A DNA stretch of 64,000 nt, taken from positions 1 through 64,000 of the forward strand of contig JAPFFF010000081.1 in assembly GCA_039105265.1 (NCBI GenBank). The letters run 5' to 3'. The notes under the pieces were generated by a model, which was not told the origin of the DNA, searched no databases, and worked only from the letters and a program-made list of their open reading frames with translations. Position 1 is the first letter of the stretch. Every line of letters starts with the position of its first letter. The position numbers and the translations under genes are program-made. Below are positions 39,301 through 54,033 of this stretch, in pieces. Source of the stretch: Tritrichomonas musculus (lineage: Eukaryota; Parabasalia; Tritrichomonadida; Tritrichomonadidae).

Positions 39301-39885
39301 ATAAGAATAACTGAGATTAAGCTTTAATTTTTACTGATTTTACTTAATTTCGAAATCGTTTATAATTATCTTACAAAAGTGTTTGAGATTTGTGTTTTAT
39401 TTAACTCTGTTCACTTGTGAGAAACGTTTGAATAAGAATAATTGATATTGCGATTTAATCTTTATTGATTTTACTTAATTTCGAAATCGTTTTTAATTAT
39501 CTTACAAAAGTGTTTGAGATTTGTGTTTTATTTAACTCTGTTCACTTGTGAGAAACGTTTGAATAAGAATAACTGAGATTAAGCTTTAATTTTTACTGAT
39601 TTTACTTAATTTCGAAATCGTTTTTAATTATCTTACAAAAGTGTTTGAGATTTGTGTTTTATTTAACTCTGTTCATTTGTGAGAAACGTTTGAATAAGAA
39701 TAACTGAGATTAAGCTTTAATTTTTATTGATTTTACTTAATTTCGAAATCGTTTTTAATTATCTTACAAAAGTGTTTGAGATTTGTGTTTTATTTAACTC
39801 TGTTCATTTGTGAGAAACGTTTGAATAAGAATAACTGAGATTAAGCTTTAATTTTTATTGATTTTACTTAATTTCGAAATCGTTT
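36349..39885 (+). repeat. 27-monomer stretch between two A markers, class H-rich
   Basis: Marker A at 36436 is followed 3,537 bp (27 monomers) later by A at 39973. The interval is dominated by class H units and contains two successive pairs of TCAATTATC units (36.60-36.73 kb and 37.27-37.40 kb), suggesting a local five-monomer duplication of the block that follows A. It forms the passage from the segmental duplication to the 43-mer array. Confidence 0.75.
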
Positions 39886-42800
39886 ATAATTATCTTACAA
39901 AAGTGTTTGAGATTTGTGTTTTATTTAACTCTGTTCATTTGTGAGAAACGTTTGAATAAGAATAATTGATATTGCGCTTTAATCTTTACTAATTTTACTT
40001 AATTTCGAAATCGTTTTTAATTATCTTACAAAAGTGTTTGAGATTTGTGTTTTATTTAACTCTGTTCATTTGTGAGAAACGTTTGAATAAGAATAACTGA
40101 GATTAAGCTTTAATTTTTATTGATTTTACTTAATTTCGAAATCGTTTTCAATTATCTTACAAAAGTGTTTGAGATTTGTGTTTTATTTAACTCTGTTCAC
40201 TTGTGAGAAACGTTTGAATAAGAATAACTGAGATTAAGCTTTAATTTTTATTGATTTTACTTAATTTCGAAATCGTTTTTAATTATCTTACAAAAGTGTT
40301 TGAGATTTGTGTTTTATTTAACTCTGTTCACTTGTGAGAAACGTTTGAATAAGAATAACTGAGATTAAGCTTTAATTTTTACTGATTTTACTTAATTTCG
40401 AAATCGTTTATAATTATCTTACAAAAGTGTTTGAGATTTGTGTTTTATTTAACTCTGTTCATTTGTGAGAAACGTTTGAATAAGAATAACTGAGATTAAG
40501 CTTTAATTTTTATTGATTTTACTTAATTTCGAAATCGTTTATAATTATCTTACAAAAGTGTTTGAGATTTGTGTTTTATTTAACTCTGTTCATTTGTGAG
40601 AAACGTTTGAATAAGAATAACTGAGATTAAGCTTTAATTTTTACTGATTTTACTTAATTTCGAAATCGTTTTTAATTATCTTACAAAAGTGTTTGAGATT
40701 TGTGTTTTATTTAACTCTGTTCACTTGTGAGAAACGTTTGAATAGGAATAATTGAGATTAAGCTTTAATTTTTACTGATTTTACTTAATTTCGAAATCGT
40801 TTATAATTATCTTACAAAAGTGTTTGAGATTTGTGTTTTATTTAACTCTGTTCACTTGTGAGAAACGTTTGAATAAGAATAATTGAGATTAAGCTTTAAT
40901 TTTTACTGATTTTACTTAATTTCGAAATCGTTTATAATTATCTTACAAAAGTGTTTGAGATTTATGTTTTATTTAACTCTGTTCACTTGTGAGAAACGTT
41001 TGAATAAGAATAATTGATATTGCGATTTAATCTTTATTGATTTTACTTAATTTCGAAATCGTTTTTAATTATCTTACAAAAGTGTTTGAGATTTGTGTTT
41101 TATTTAACTCTGTTCACTTGTGAGAAACGTTTGAATAGGAATAATTGAGATTAAGCTTTAATTTTTACTGATTTTACTTAATTTCGAAATCGTTTATAAT
41201 TATCTTACAAAAGTGTTTGAGATTTATGTTTTATTTAACTCTGTTCACTTGTGAGAAACGTTTGAATAGGAATAATTGATATTGCGATTTAATCTTTATT
41301 GATTTTACTTAATTTCGAAATCGTTTATAATTATCTTACAAAAGTGTTTGAGATTTGTGTTTTATTTAACTCTGTTCACTTGTGAGAAACGTTTGAATAG
41401 GAATAATTGAGATTAAGCTTTAATTTTTACTGATTTTACTTAATTTCGAAATCGTTTATAATTATCTTACAAAAGTGTTTGAGATTTGTGTTTTATTTAA
41501 CTCTGTTCACTTGTGAGAAACGTTTGAATAGGAATAATTGATATTGCGATTTAATTTTTACTGATTTTACTTAATTTCGAAATCGTTTTTAATTATCTTA
41601 CAAAAGTGTTTGAGATTTGTGTTTTATTTAACTCTGTTCACTTGTGAGAAACGTTTGAATAAGAATAATTGATATTGCGATTTAATCTTTATTGATTTTA
41701 CTTAATTTCGAAATCGTTTTTAATTATCTTACAAAAGTGTTTGAGATTTGTGTTTTATTTAACTCTGTTCATTTGTGAGAAATGTTAGATTAAGAATAAT
41801 TGAGATTAAGCTTTAATTTTTACTGATTTTACTTAATTTCGAAATCGTTTTTAATTATCTTACAAAAGTGTTTGAGATTTGTGTTTTATTTAACTCTGTT
41901 CACTTGTGAGAAACGTTTGAATAGGAATAATTGAGATTAAGCTTTAATTTTTACTGATTTTACTTAATTTCGAAATCGTTTTTAATTATCTTACAAAAGT
42001 GTTTGAGATTTGTGTTTTATTTAACTCTGTTCACTTGTGAGAAACGTTTGAATAGGAATAATTGAGATTAAGCTTTAATTTTTACTGATTTTACTTAATT
42101 TCGAAATCGTTTATAATTATCTTACAAAAGTGTTTGAGATTTGTGTTTTATTTAACTCTGTTCATTTGTGAGAAACGTTTGAATAAGAATAACTGAGATT
42201 AAGCTTTAATTTTTACTGATTTTACTTAATTTCGAAATCGTTTATAATTATCTTACAAAAGTGTTTGAGATTTGTGTTTTATTTAACTCTGTTCATTTGT
42301 GAGAAACGTTTGAATAAGAATAACTGAGATTAAGCTTTAATTTTTACTGATTTTACTTAATTTCGAAATCTTTTTCATTTATCTTACAAAAGTGTTTGAG
42401 ATTTGTGTTTTATTTAACTCTGTTCACTTGTGAGAAACGTTTGAATAAGAATAATTGATATTGCGATTTAATTTTTACTGATTTTACTTAATTTCGAAAT
42501 CGTTTTTAATTATCTTACAAAAGTGTTTGAGATTTGTGTTTTATTTAACTCTGTTCACTTGTGTGAAATGTTAGATTAAGAATAACTGAGATTAAGCTTT
42601 AATTTTTACTGATTTTACTTAATTTCGAAATCGTTTTTAATTATCTTACAAAAGTGTTTGAGATTTGTGTTTTATTTAACTCTGTTCACTTGTGAGAAAC
42701 GTTTGAATAGGAATAATTGAGATTAAGCTTTAATTTTTACTGATTTTACTTAATTTCGAAATCGTTTATAATTATCTTACAAAAGTGTTTGAGATTTGTG

Positions 42801-44994
42801 TTTTATTTAACTCTGTTCACTTGTGAGAAACGTTTGAATAGGAATAATTGAGATTAAGCTTTAATTTTTACTGATTTTACTTAATTTCGAAATCGTTTAT
42901 AATTATCTTACAAAAGTGTTTGAGATTTGTGTTTTATTTAACTCTGTTCACTTGTGAGAAACGTTTGAATAGGAATAATTGAGATTAAGCTTTAATTTTT
43001 ACTGATTTTACTTAATTTCGAAATCGTTTATAATTATCTTACAAAAGTGTTTGAGATTTATGTTTTATTTAACTCTGTTCACTTGTGAGAAACGTTTGAA
43101 TAAGAATAATTGATATTGCGATTTAATCTTTATTGATTTTACTTAATTTCGAAATCGTTTATAATTATCTTACAAAAGTGTTTGAGATTTGTGTTTTATT
43201 TAACTCTGTTCACTTGTGAGAAACGTTTGAATAGGAATAATTGAGATTAAGCTTTAATTTTTACTGATTTTACTTAATTTCGAAATCGTTTTTAATTATC
43301 TTACAAAAGTGTTTGAGATTTGTGTTTTATTTAACTCTGTTCACTTGTGAGAAACGTTTGAATAGGAATAATTGATATTGCGATTTAATTTTTACTGATT
43401 TTACTTAATTTCGAAATCGTTTTTAATTATCTTACAAAAGTGTTTGAGATTTGTGTTTTATTTAACTCTGTTCACTTGTGAGAAACGTTTGAATAAGAAT
43501 AATTGATATTGCGATTTAATCTTTATTGATTTTACTTAATTTCGAAATCGTTTTTAATTATCTTACAAAAGTGTTTGAGATTTGTGTTTTATTTAACTCT
43601 GTTCACTTGTGAGAAACGTTTGAATAAGAATAATTGATATTGCGCTTTAATCTTTATTGATTTTACTTAATTTCGAAATCGTTTATAATTATCTTACAAA
43701 AGTGTTTGAGATTTGTGTTTTATTTAACTCTGTTCATTTGTGAGAAACGTTTGAATAAGAATAACTGAGATTAAGCTTTAATTTTTACTGATTTTACTTA
43801 ATTTCGAAATCGTTTATAATTATCTTACAAAAGTGTTTGAGATTTGTGTTTTATTTAACTCTGTTCATTTGTGAGAAACGTTTGAATAAGAATAACTGAG
43901 ATTAAGCTTTAATTTTTATTGATTTTACTTAATTTCGAAATCGTTTTTAATTATCTTACAAAAGTGTTTGAGATTTGTGTTTTATTTAACTCTGTTCACT
44001 TGTGAGAAACGTTTGAATAAGAATAACTGAGATTAAGCTTTAATTTTTATTGATTTTACTTAATTTCGAAATCGTTTTTAATTATCTTACAAAAGTGTTT
44101 GAGATTTGTGTTTTATTTAACTCTGTTCATTTGTGAGAAACGTTTGAATAAGAATAACTGAGATTAAGCTTTAATTTTTATTGATTTTACTTAATTTCGA
44201 AATCGTTTTTAATTATCTTACAAAAGTGTTTGAGATTTGTGTTTTATTTAACTCTGTTCATTTGTGAGAAACGTTTGAATAAGAATAACTGAGATTAAGC
44301 TTTAATTTTTATTGATTTTACTTAATTTCGAAATCGTTTATAATTATCTTACAAAAGTGTTTGAGATTTGTGTTTTATTTAACTCTGTTCATTTGTGAGA
44401 AACGTTTGAATAAGAATAACTGAGATTAAGCTTTAATTTTTACTGATTTTACTTAATTTCGAAATCGTTTATAATTATCTTACAAAAGTGTTTGAGATTT
44501 GTGTTTTATTTAACTCTGTTCACTTGTGAGAAACGTTTGAATAAGAATAATTGATATTGCGATTTAATCTTTATTGATTTTACTTAATTTCGAAATCGTT
44601 TTTAATTATCTTACAAAAGTGTTTGAGATTTGTGTTTTATTTAACTCTGTTCACTTGTGAGAAACGTTTGAATAAGAATAACTGAGATTAAGCTTTAATT
44701 TTTACTGATTTTACTTAATTTCGAAATCGTTTTTAATTATCTTACAAAAGTGTTTGAGATTTGTGTTTTATTTAACTCTGTTCATTTGTGAGAAACGTTT
44801 GAATAAGAATAACTGAGATTAAGCTTTAATTTTTATTGATTTTACTTAATTTCGAAATCGTTTTTAATTATCTTACAAAAGTGTTTGAGATTTGTGTTTT
44901 ATTTAACTCTGTTCATTTGTGAGAAACGTTTGAATAAGAATAACTGAGATTAAGCTTTAATTTTTATTGATTTTACTTAATTTCGAAATCGTTT
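39886..44994 (+). repeat. 43-mer higher-order repeat, unit 1 (39 monomers present)
   Basis: The order of markers is A 39973, F (ATTTATG with AATAGG in an N unit) 41222, E 41783, B (CTTTTTCATTT) 42370, C 42563 and D (GCGCTTTAATCTTTATTG) 43641. The next A is at 45082, 5,109 bp = 39 x 131. Spacings E-B (587), B-C (193), C-D (1,078) and D-A (1,441) equal those of the later units. Only A-E is shorter, 1,810 against 2,334, so four monomers are absent. The A-E-C part has exactly the spacing of the older modules at 7904 and 29275. Confidence 0.9.
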
Positions 44995-47900
44995 ATAATT
45001 ATCTTACAAAAGTGTTTGAGATTTGTGTTTTATTTAACTCTGTTCATTTGTGAGAAACGTTTGAATAAGAATAATTGATATTGCGCTTTAATCTTTACTA
45101 ATTTTACTTAATTTCGAAATCGTTTTTAATTATCTTACAAAAGTGTTTGAGATTTGTGTTTTATTTAACTCTGTTCATTTGTGAGAAACGTTTGAATAAG
45201 AATAACTGAGATTAAGCTTTAATTTTTATTGATTTTACTTAATTTCGAAATCGTTTTCAATTATCTTACAAAAGTGTTTGAGATTTGTGTTTTATTTAAC
45301 TCTGTTCACTTGTGAGAAACGTTTGAATAAGAATAACTGAGATTAAGCTTTAATTTTTATTGATTTTACTTAATTTCGAAATCGTTTTCAATTATCTTAC
45401 AAAAGTGTTTGAGATTTGTGTTTTATTTAACTCTGTTCATTTGTGAGAAACGTTTGAATAAGAATAACTGAGATTAAGCTTTAATTTTTACTGATTTTAC
45501 TTAATTTCGAAATCGTTTTTAATTATCTTACAAAAGTGTTTGAGATTTGTGTTTTATTTAACTCTGTTCACTTGTGAGAAACGTTTGAATAAGAATAACT
45601 GAGATTAAGCTTTAATTTTTATTGATTTTACTTAATTTCGAAATCGTTTATAATTATCTTACAAAAGTGTTTGAGATTTGTGTTTTATTTAACTCTGTTC
45701 ATTTGTGAGAAACGTTTGAATAAGAATAACTGAGATTAAGCTTTAATTTTTACTGATTTTACTTAATTTCGAAATCGTTTTTAATTATCTTACAAAAGTG
45801 TTTGAGATTTGTGTTTTATTTAACTCTGTTCATTTGTGAGAAACGTTTGAATAAGAATAACTGAGATTAAGCTTTAATTTTTACTGATTTTACTTAATTT
45901 CGAAATCGTTTTTAATTATCTTACAAAAGTGTTTGAGATTTGTGTTTTATTTAACTCTGTTCACTTGTGAGAAACGTTTGAATAGGAATAATTGAGATTA
46001 AGCTTTAATTTTTACTGATTTTACTTAATTTCGAAATCGTTTATAATTATCTTACAAAAGTGTTTGAGATTTGTGTTTTATTTAACTCTGTTCACTTGTG
46101 AGAAACGTTTGAATAGGAATAATTGAGATTAAGCTTTAATTTTTACTGATTTTACTTAATTTCGAAATCGTTTATAATTATCTTACAAAAGTGTTTGAGA
46201 TTTATGTTTTATTTAACTCTGTTCACTTGTGAGAAACGTTTGAATAAGAATAATTGATATTGCGATTTAATCTTTATTGATTTTACTTAATTTCGAAATC
46301 GTTTTTAATTATCTTACAAAAGTGTTTGAGATTTGTGTTTTATTTAACTCTGTTCACTTGTGAGAAACGTTTGAATAAGAATAATTGATATTGCGATTTA
46401 ATCTTTATTGATTTTACTTAATTTCGAAATCGTTTATAATTATCTTACAAAAGTGTTTGAGATTTGTGTTTTATTTAACTCTGTTCACTTGTGAGAAACG
46501 TTTGAATAAGAATAATTGAGATTAAGCTTTAATTTTTACTGATTTTACTTAATTTCGAAATCGTTTATAATTATCTTACAAAAGTGTTTGAGATTTATGT
46601 TTTATTTAACTCTGTTCACTTGTGAGAAACGTTTGAATAAGAATAATTGATATTGCGATTTAATCTTTATTGATTTTACTTAATTTCGAAATCGTTTTTA
46701 ATTATCTTACAAAAGTGTTTGAGATTTGTGTTTTATTTAACTCTGTTCACTTGTGAGAAACGTTTGAATAGGAATAATTGAGATTAAGCTTTAATTTTTA
46801 CTGATTTTACTTAATTTCGAAATCGTTTATAATTATCTTACAAAAGTGTTTGAGATTTATGTTTTATTTAACTCTGTTCACTTGTGAGAAACGTTTGAAT
46901 AGGAATAATTGATATTGCGATTTAATCTTTATTGATTTTACTTAATTTCGAAATCGTTTATAATTATCTTACAAAAGTGTTTGAGATTTGTGTTTTATTT
47001 AACTCTGTTCACTTGTGAGAAACGTTTGAATAGGAATAATTGAGATTAAGCTTTAATTTTTACTGATTTTACTTAATTTCGAAATCGTTTATAATTATCT
47101 TACAAAAGTGTTTGAGATTTGTGTTTTATTTAACTCTGTTCACTTGTGAGAAACGTTTGAATAGGAATAATTGATATTGCGATTTAATTTTTACTGATTT
47201 TACTTAATTTCGAAATCGTTTTTAATTATCTTACAAAAGTGTTTGAGATTTGTGTTTTATTTAACTCTGTTCACTTGTGAGAAACGTTTGAATAAGAATA
47301 ATTGATATTGCGATTTAATCTTTATTGATTTTACTTAATTTCGAAATCGTTTTTAATTATCTTACAAAAGTGTTTGAGATTTGTGTTTTATTTAACTCTG
47401 TTCATTTGTGAGAAATGTTAGATTAAGAATAATTGAGATTAAGCTTTAATTTTTACTGATTTTACTTAATTTCGAAATCGTTTTTAATTATCTTACAAAA
47501 GTGTTTGAGATTTGTGTTTTATTTAACTCTGTTCACTTGTGAGAAACGTTTGAATAGGAATAATTGAGATTAAGCTTTAATTTTTACTGATTTTACTTAA
47601 TTTCGAAATCGTTTTTAATTATCTTACAAAAGTGTTTGAGATTTGTGTTTTATTTAACTCTGTTCACTTGTGAGAAACGTTTGAATAGGAATAATTGAGA
47701 TTAAGCTTTAATTTTTACTGATTTTACTTAATTTCGAAATCGTTTATAATTATCTTACAAAAGTGTTTGAGATTTGTGTTTTATTTAACTCTGTTCATTT
47801 GTGAGAAACGTTTGAATAAGAATAACTGAGATTAAGCTTTAATTTTTACTGATTTTACTTAATTTCGAAATCGTTTATAATTATCTTACAAAAGTGTTTG

Positions 47901-49579
47901 AGATTTGTGTTTTATTTAACTCTGTTCATTTGTGAGAAACGTTTGAATAAGAATAACTGAGATTAAGCTTTAATTTTTACTGATTTTACTTAATTTCGAA
48001 ATCTTTTTCATTTATCTTACAAAAGTGTTTGAGATTTGTGTTTTATTTAACTCTGTTCACTTGTGAGAAACGTTTGAATAAGAATAATTGATATTGCGAT
48101 TTAATTTTTACTGATTTTACTTAATTTCGAAATCGTTTTTAATTATCTTACAAAAGTGTTTGAGATTTGTGTTTTATTTAACTCTGTTCACTTGTGTGAA
48201 ATGTTAGATTAAGAATAACTGAGATTAAGCTTTAATTTTTACTGATTTTACTTAATTTCGAAATCGTTTTTAATTATCTTACAAAAGTGTTTGAGATTTG
48301 TGTTTTATTTAACTCTGTTCACTTGTGAGAAACGTTTGAATAGGAATAATTGAGATTAAGCTTTAATTTTTACTGATTTTACTTAATTTCGAAATCGTTT
48401 ATAATTATCTTACAAAAGTGTTTGAGATTTGTGTTTTATTTAACTCTGTTCACTTGTGAGAAACGTTTGAATAGGAATAATTGAGATTAAGCTTTAATTT
48501 TTACTGATTTTACTTAATTTCGAAATCGTTTATAATTATCTTACAAAAGTGTTTGAGATTTGTGTTTTATTTAACTCTGTTCACTTGTGAGAAACGTTTG
48601 AATAGGAATAATTGAGATTAAGCTTTAATTTTTACTGATTTTACTTAATTTCGAAATCGTTTATAATTATCTTACAAAAGTGTTTGAGATTTATGTTTTA
48701 TTTAACTCTGTTCACTTGTGAGAAACGTTTGAATAAGAATAATTGATATTGCGATTTAATCTTTATTGATTTTACTTAATTTCGAAATCGTTTATAATTA
48801 TCTTACAAAAGTGTTTGAGATTTGTGTTTTATTTAACTCTGTTCACTTGTGAGAAACGTTTGAATAGGAATAATTGAGATTAAGCTTTAATTTTTACTGA
48901 TTTTACTTAATTTCGAAATCGTTTTTAATTATCTTACAAAAGTGTTTGAGATTTGTGTTTTATTTAACTCTGTTCACTTGTGAGAAACGTTTGAATAGGA
49001 ATAATTGATATTGCGATTTAATTTTTACTGATTTTACTTAATTTCGAAATCGTTTTTAATTATCTTACAAAAGTGTTTGAGATTTGTGTTTTATTTAACT
49101 CTGTTCACTTGTGAGAAACGTTTGAATAAGAATAATTGATATTGCGATTTAATCTTTATTGATTTTACTTAATTTCGAAATCGTTTTTAATTATCTTACA
49201 AAAGTGTTTGAGATTTGTGTTTTATTTAACTCTGTTCACTTGTGAGAAACGTTTGAATAAGAATAATTGATATTGCGCTTTAATCTTTATTGATTTTACT
49301 TAATTTCGAAATCGTTTTTAATTATCTTACAAAAGTGTTTGAGATTTGTGTTTTATTTAACTCTGTTCATTTGTGAGAAACGTTTGAATAAGAATAACTG
49401 AGATTAAGCTTTAATTTTTACTGATTTTACTTAATTTCGAAATCGTTTTTAATTATCTTACAAAAGTGTTTGAGATTTGTGTTTTATTTAACTCTGTTCA
49501 TTTGTGAGAAACGTTTGAATAAGAATAACTGAGATTAAGCTTTAATTTTTATTGATTTTACTTAATTTCGAAATCGTTT
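44995..49579 (+). repeat. 43-mer higher-order repeat, unit 2 (its D-A part cut short)
   Basis: Markers are A 45082, F 46855, E 47416, B 48003, C 48196 and D 49274. From unit 1, E, B, C, D and F each recur at exactly 5,633 bp (43 x 131). After D the unit passes through three class H monomers straight into the F-E part of unit 3, without the N and A units that usually follow. The boundary chosen (about 49,580) is uncertain by about 260 bp. Confidence 0.88.
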
Positions 49580-52500
49580 TTAATTATCTTACAAAAGTGT
49601 TTGAGATTTGTGTTTTATTTAACTCTGTTCATTTGTGAGAAACGTTTGAATAAGAATAACTGAGATTAAGCTTTAATTTTTACTGATTTTACTTAATTTC
49701 GAAATCGTTTTTAATTATCTTACAAAAGTGTTTGAGATTTGTGTTTTATTTAACTCTGTTCACTTGTGAGAAACGTTTGAATAGGAATAATTGAGATTAA
49801 GCTTTAATTTTTACTGATTTTACTTAATTTCGAAATCGTTTATAATTATCTTACAAAAGTGTTTGAGATTTGTGTTTTATTTAACTCTGTTCACTTGTGA
49901 GAAACGTTTGAATAAGAATAATTGAGATTAAGCTTTAATTTTTACTGATTTTACTTAATTTCGAAATCGTTTATAATTATCTTACAAAAGTGTTTGAGAT
50001 TTATGTTTTATTTAACTCTGTTCACTTGTGAGAAACGTTTGAATAAGAATAATTGATATTGCGATTTAATCTTTATTGATTTTACTTAATTTCGAAATCG
50101 TTTTTAATTATCTTACAAAAGTGTTTGAGATTTGTGTTTTATTTAACTCTGTTCACTTGTGAGAAACGTTTGAATAGGAATAATTGAGATTAAGCTTTAA
50201 TTTTTACTGATTTTACTTAATTTCGAAATCGTTTATAATTATCTTACAAAAGTGTTTGAGATTTATGTTTTATTTAACTCTGTTCACTTGTGAGAAACGT
50301 TTGAATAGGAATAATTGATATTGCGATTTAATCTTTATTGATTTTACTTAATTTCGAAATCGTTTATAATTATCTTACAAAAGTGTTTGAGATTTGTGTT
50401 TTATTTAACTCTGTTCACTTGTGAGAAACGTTTGAATAGGAATAATTGAGATTAAGCTTTAATTTTTACTGATTTTACTTAATTTCGAAATCGTTTATAA
50501 TTATCTTACAAAAGTGTTTGAGATTTGTGTTTTATTTAACTCTGTTCACTTGTGAGAAACGTTTGAATAGGAATAATTGATATTGCGATTTAATTTTTAC
50601 TGATTTTACTTAATTTCGAAATCGTTTTTAATTATCTTACAAAAGTGTTTGAGATTTGTGTTTTATTTAACTCTGTTCACTTGTGAGAAACGTTTGAATA
50701 AGAATAATTGATATTGCGATTTAATCTTTATTGATTTTACTTAATTTCGAAATCGTTTTTAATTATCTTACAAAAGTGTTTGAGATTTGTGTTTTATTTA
50801 ACTCTGTTCATTTGTGAGAAATGTTAGATTAAGAATAATTGAGATTAAGCTTTAATTTTTACTGATTTTACTTAATTTCGAAATCGTTTTTAATTATCTT
50901 ACAAAAGTGTTTGAGATTTGTGTTTTATTTAACTCTGTTCACTTGTGAGAAACGTTTGAATAGGAATAATTGAGATTAAGCTTTAATTTTTACTGATTTT
51001 ACTTAATTTCGAAATCGTTTTTAATTATCTTACAAAAGTGTTTGAGATTTGTGTTTTATTTAACTCTGTTCACTTGTGAGAAACGTTTGAATAGGAATAA
51101 TTGAGATTAAGCTTTAATTTTTACTGATTTTACTTAATTTCGAAATCGTTTATAATTATCTTACAAAAGTGTTTGAGATTTGTGTTTTATTTAACTCTGT
51201 TCATTTGTGAGAAACGTTTGAATAAGAATAACTGAGATTAAGCTTTAATTTTTACTGATTTTACTTAATTTCGAAATCGTTTATAATTATCTTACAAAAG
51301 TGTTTGAGATTTGTGTTTTATTTAACTCTGTTCATTTGTGAGAAACGTTTGAATAAGAATAACTGAGATTAAGCTTTAATTTTTACTGATTTTACTTAAT
51401 TTCGAAATCTTTTTCATTTATCTTACAAAAGTGTTTGAGATTTGTGTTTTATTTAACTCTGTTCACTTGTGAGAAACGTTTGAATAAGAATAATTGATAT
51501 TGCGATTTAATTTTTACTGATTTTACTTAATTTCGAAATCGTTTTTAATTATCTTACAAAAGTGTTTGAGATTTGTGTTTTATTTAACTCTGTTCACTTG
51601 TGTGAAATGTTAGATTAAGAATAACTGAGATTAAGCTTTAATTTTTACTGATTTTACTTAATTTCGAAATCGTTTTTAATTATCTTACAAAAGTGTTTGA
51701 GATTTGTGTTTTATTTAACTCTGTTCACTTGTGAGAAACGTTTGAATAGGAATAATTGAGATTAAGCTTTAATTTTTACTGATTTTACTTAATTTCGAAA
51801 TCGTTTATAATTATCTTACAAAAGTGTTTGAGATTTGTGTTTTATTTAACTCTGTTCACTTGTGAGAAACGTTTGAATAGGAATAATTGAGATTAAGCTT
51901 TAATTTTTACTGATTTTACTTAATTTCGAAATCGTTTATAATTATCTTACAAAAGTGTTTGAGATTTGTGTTTTATTTAACTCTGTTCACTTGTGAGAAA
52001 CGTTTGAATAGGAATAATTGAGATTAAGCTTTAATTTTTACTGATTTTACTTAATTTCGAAATCGTTTATAATTATCTTACAAAAGTGTTTGAGATTTAT
52101 GTTTTATTTAACTCTGTTCACTTGTGAGAAACGTTTGAATAAGAATAATTGATATTGCGATTTAATCTTTATTGATTTTACTTAATTTCGAAATCGTTTA
52201 TAATTATCTTACAAAAGTGTTTGAGATTTGTGTTTTATTTAACTCTGTTCACTTGTGAGAAACGTTTGAATAGGAATAATTGAGATTAAGCTTTAATTTT
52301 TACTGATTTTACTTAATTTCGAAATCGTTTTTAATTATCTTACAAAAGTGTTTGAGATTTGTGTTTTATTTAACTCTGTTCACTTGTGAGAAACGTTTGA
52401 ATAGGAATAATTGATATTGCGATTTAATTTTTACTGATTTTACTTAATTTCGAAATCGTTTTTAATTATCTTACAAAAGTGTTTGAGATTTGTGTTTTAT

Positions 52501-54033
52501 TTAACTCTGTTCACTTGTGAGAAACGTTTGAATAAGAATAATTGATATTGCGATTTAATCTTTATTGATTTTACTTAATTTCGAAATCGTTTTTAATTAT
52601 CTTACAAAAGTGTTTGAGATTTGTGTTTTATTTAACTCTGTTCACTTGTGAGAAACGTTTGAATAAGAATAATTGATATTGCGCTTTAATCTTTATTGAT
52701 TTTACTTAATTTCGAAATCGTTTATAATTATCTTACAAAAGTGTTTGAGATTTGTGTTTTATTTAACTCTGTTCATTTGTGAGAAACGTTTGAATAAGAA
52801 TAACTGAGATTAAGCTTTAATTTTTACTGATTTTACTTAATTTCGAAATCGTTTATAATTATCTTACAAAAGTGTTTGAGATTTGTGTTTTATTTAACTC
52901 TGTTCATTTGTGAGAAACGTTTGAATAAGAATAACTGAGATTAAGCTTTAATTTTTATTGATTTTACTTAATTTCGAAATCGTTTTTAATTATCTTACAA
53001 AAGTGTTTGAGATTTGTGTTTTATTTAACTCTGTTCACTTGTGAGAAACGTTTGAATAAGAATAACTGAGATTAAGCTTTAATTTTTATTGATTTTACTT
53101 AATTTCGAAATCGTTTTTAATTATCTTACAAAAGTGTTTGAGATTTGTGTTTTATTTAACTCTGTTCATTTGTGAGAAACGTTTGAATAAGAATAACTGA
53201 GATTAAGCTTTAATTTTTATTGATTTTACTTAATTTCGAAATCGTTTTTAATTATCTTACAAAAGTGTTTGAGATTTGTGTTTTATTTAACTCTGTTCAT
53301 TTGTGAGAAACGTTTGAATAAGAATAACTGAGATTAAGCTTTAATTTTTATTGATTTTACTTAATTTCGAAATCGTTTATAATTATCTTACAAAAGTGTT
53401 TGAGATTTGTGTTTTATTTAACTCTGTTCATTTGTGAGAAACGTTTGAATAAGAATAACTGAGATTAAGCTTTAATTTTTACTGATTTTACTTAATTTCG
53501 AAATCGTTTATAATTATCTTACAAAAGTGTTTGAGATTTGTGTTTTATTTAACTCTGTTCACTTGTGAGAAACGTTTGAATAAGAATAATTGATATTGCG
53601 ATTTAATCTTTATTGATTTTACTTAATTTCGAAATCGTTTTTAATTATCTTACAAAAGTGTTTGAGATTTGTGTTTTATTTAACTCTGTTCACTTGTGAG
53701 AAACGTTTGAATAAGAATAACTGAGATTAAGCTTTAATTTTTACTGATTTTACTTAATTTCGAAATCGTTTTTAATTATCTTACAAAAGTGTTTGAGATT
53801 TGTGTTTTATTTAACTCTGTTCATTTGTGAGAAACGTTTGAATAAGAATAACTGAGATTAAGCTTTAATTTTTATTGATTTTACTTAATTTCGAAATCGT
53901 TTTTAATTATCTTACAAAAGTGTTTGAGATTTGTGTTTTATTTAACTCTGTTCATTTGTGAGAAACGTTTGAATAAGAATAACTGAGATTAAGCTTTAAT
54001 TTTTATTGATTTTACTTAATTTCGAAATCGTTT
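49580..54033 (+). repeat. 43-mer higher-order repeat, unit 3 (starts without its A part)
   Basis: Markers are F 50261, E 50822, B 51409, C 51602 and D 52680, each 3,406 bp (26 x 131) after its counterpart in unit 2. The next A, at 54121, lies 9,039 bp (69 x 131) after the previous A. D-to-E is 1,548 bp here against 3,775 in full units, a difference of exactly 17 monomers. The array stays in 131-bp register across the join, as expected of unequal exchange between homologous monomers. Confidence 0.88.
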
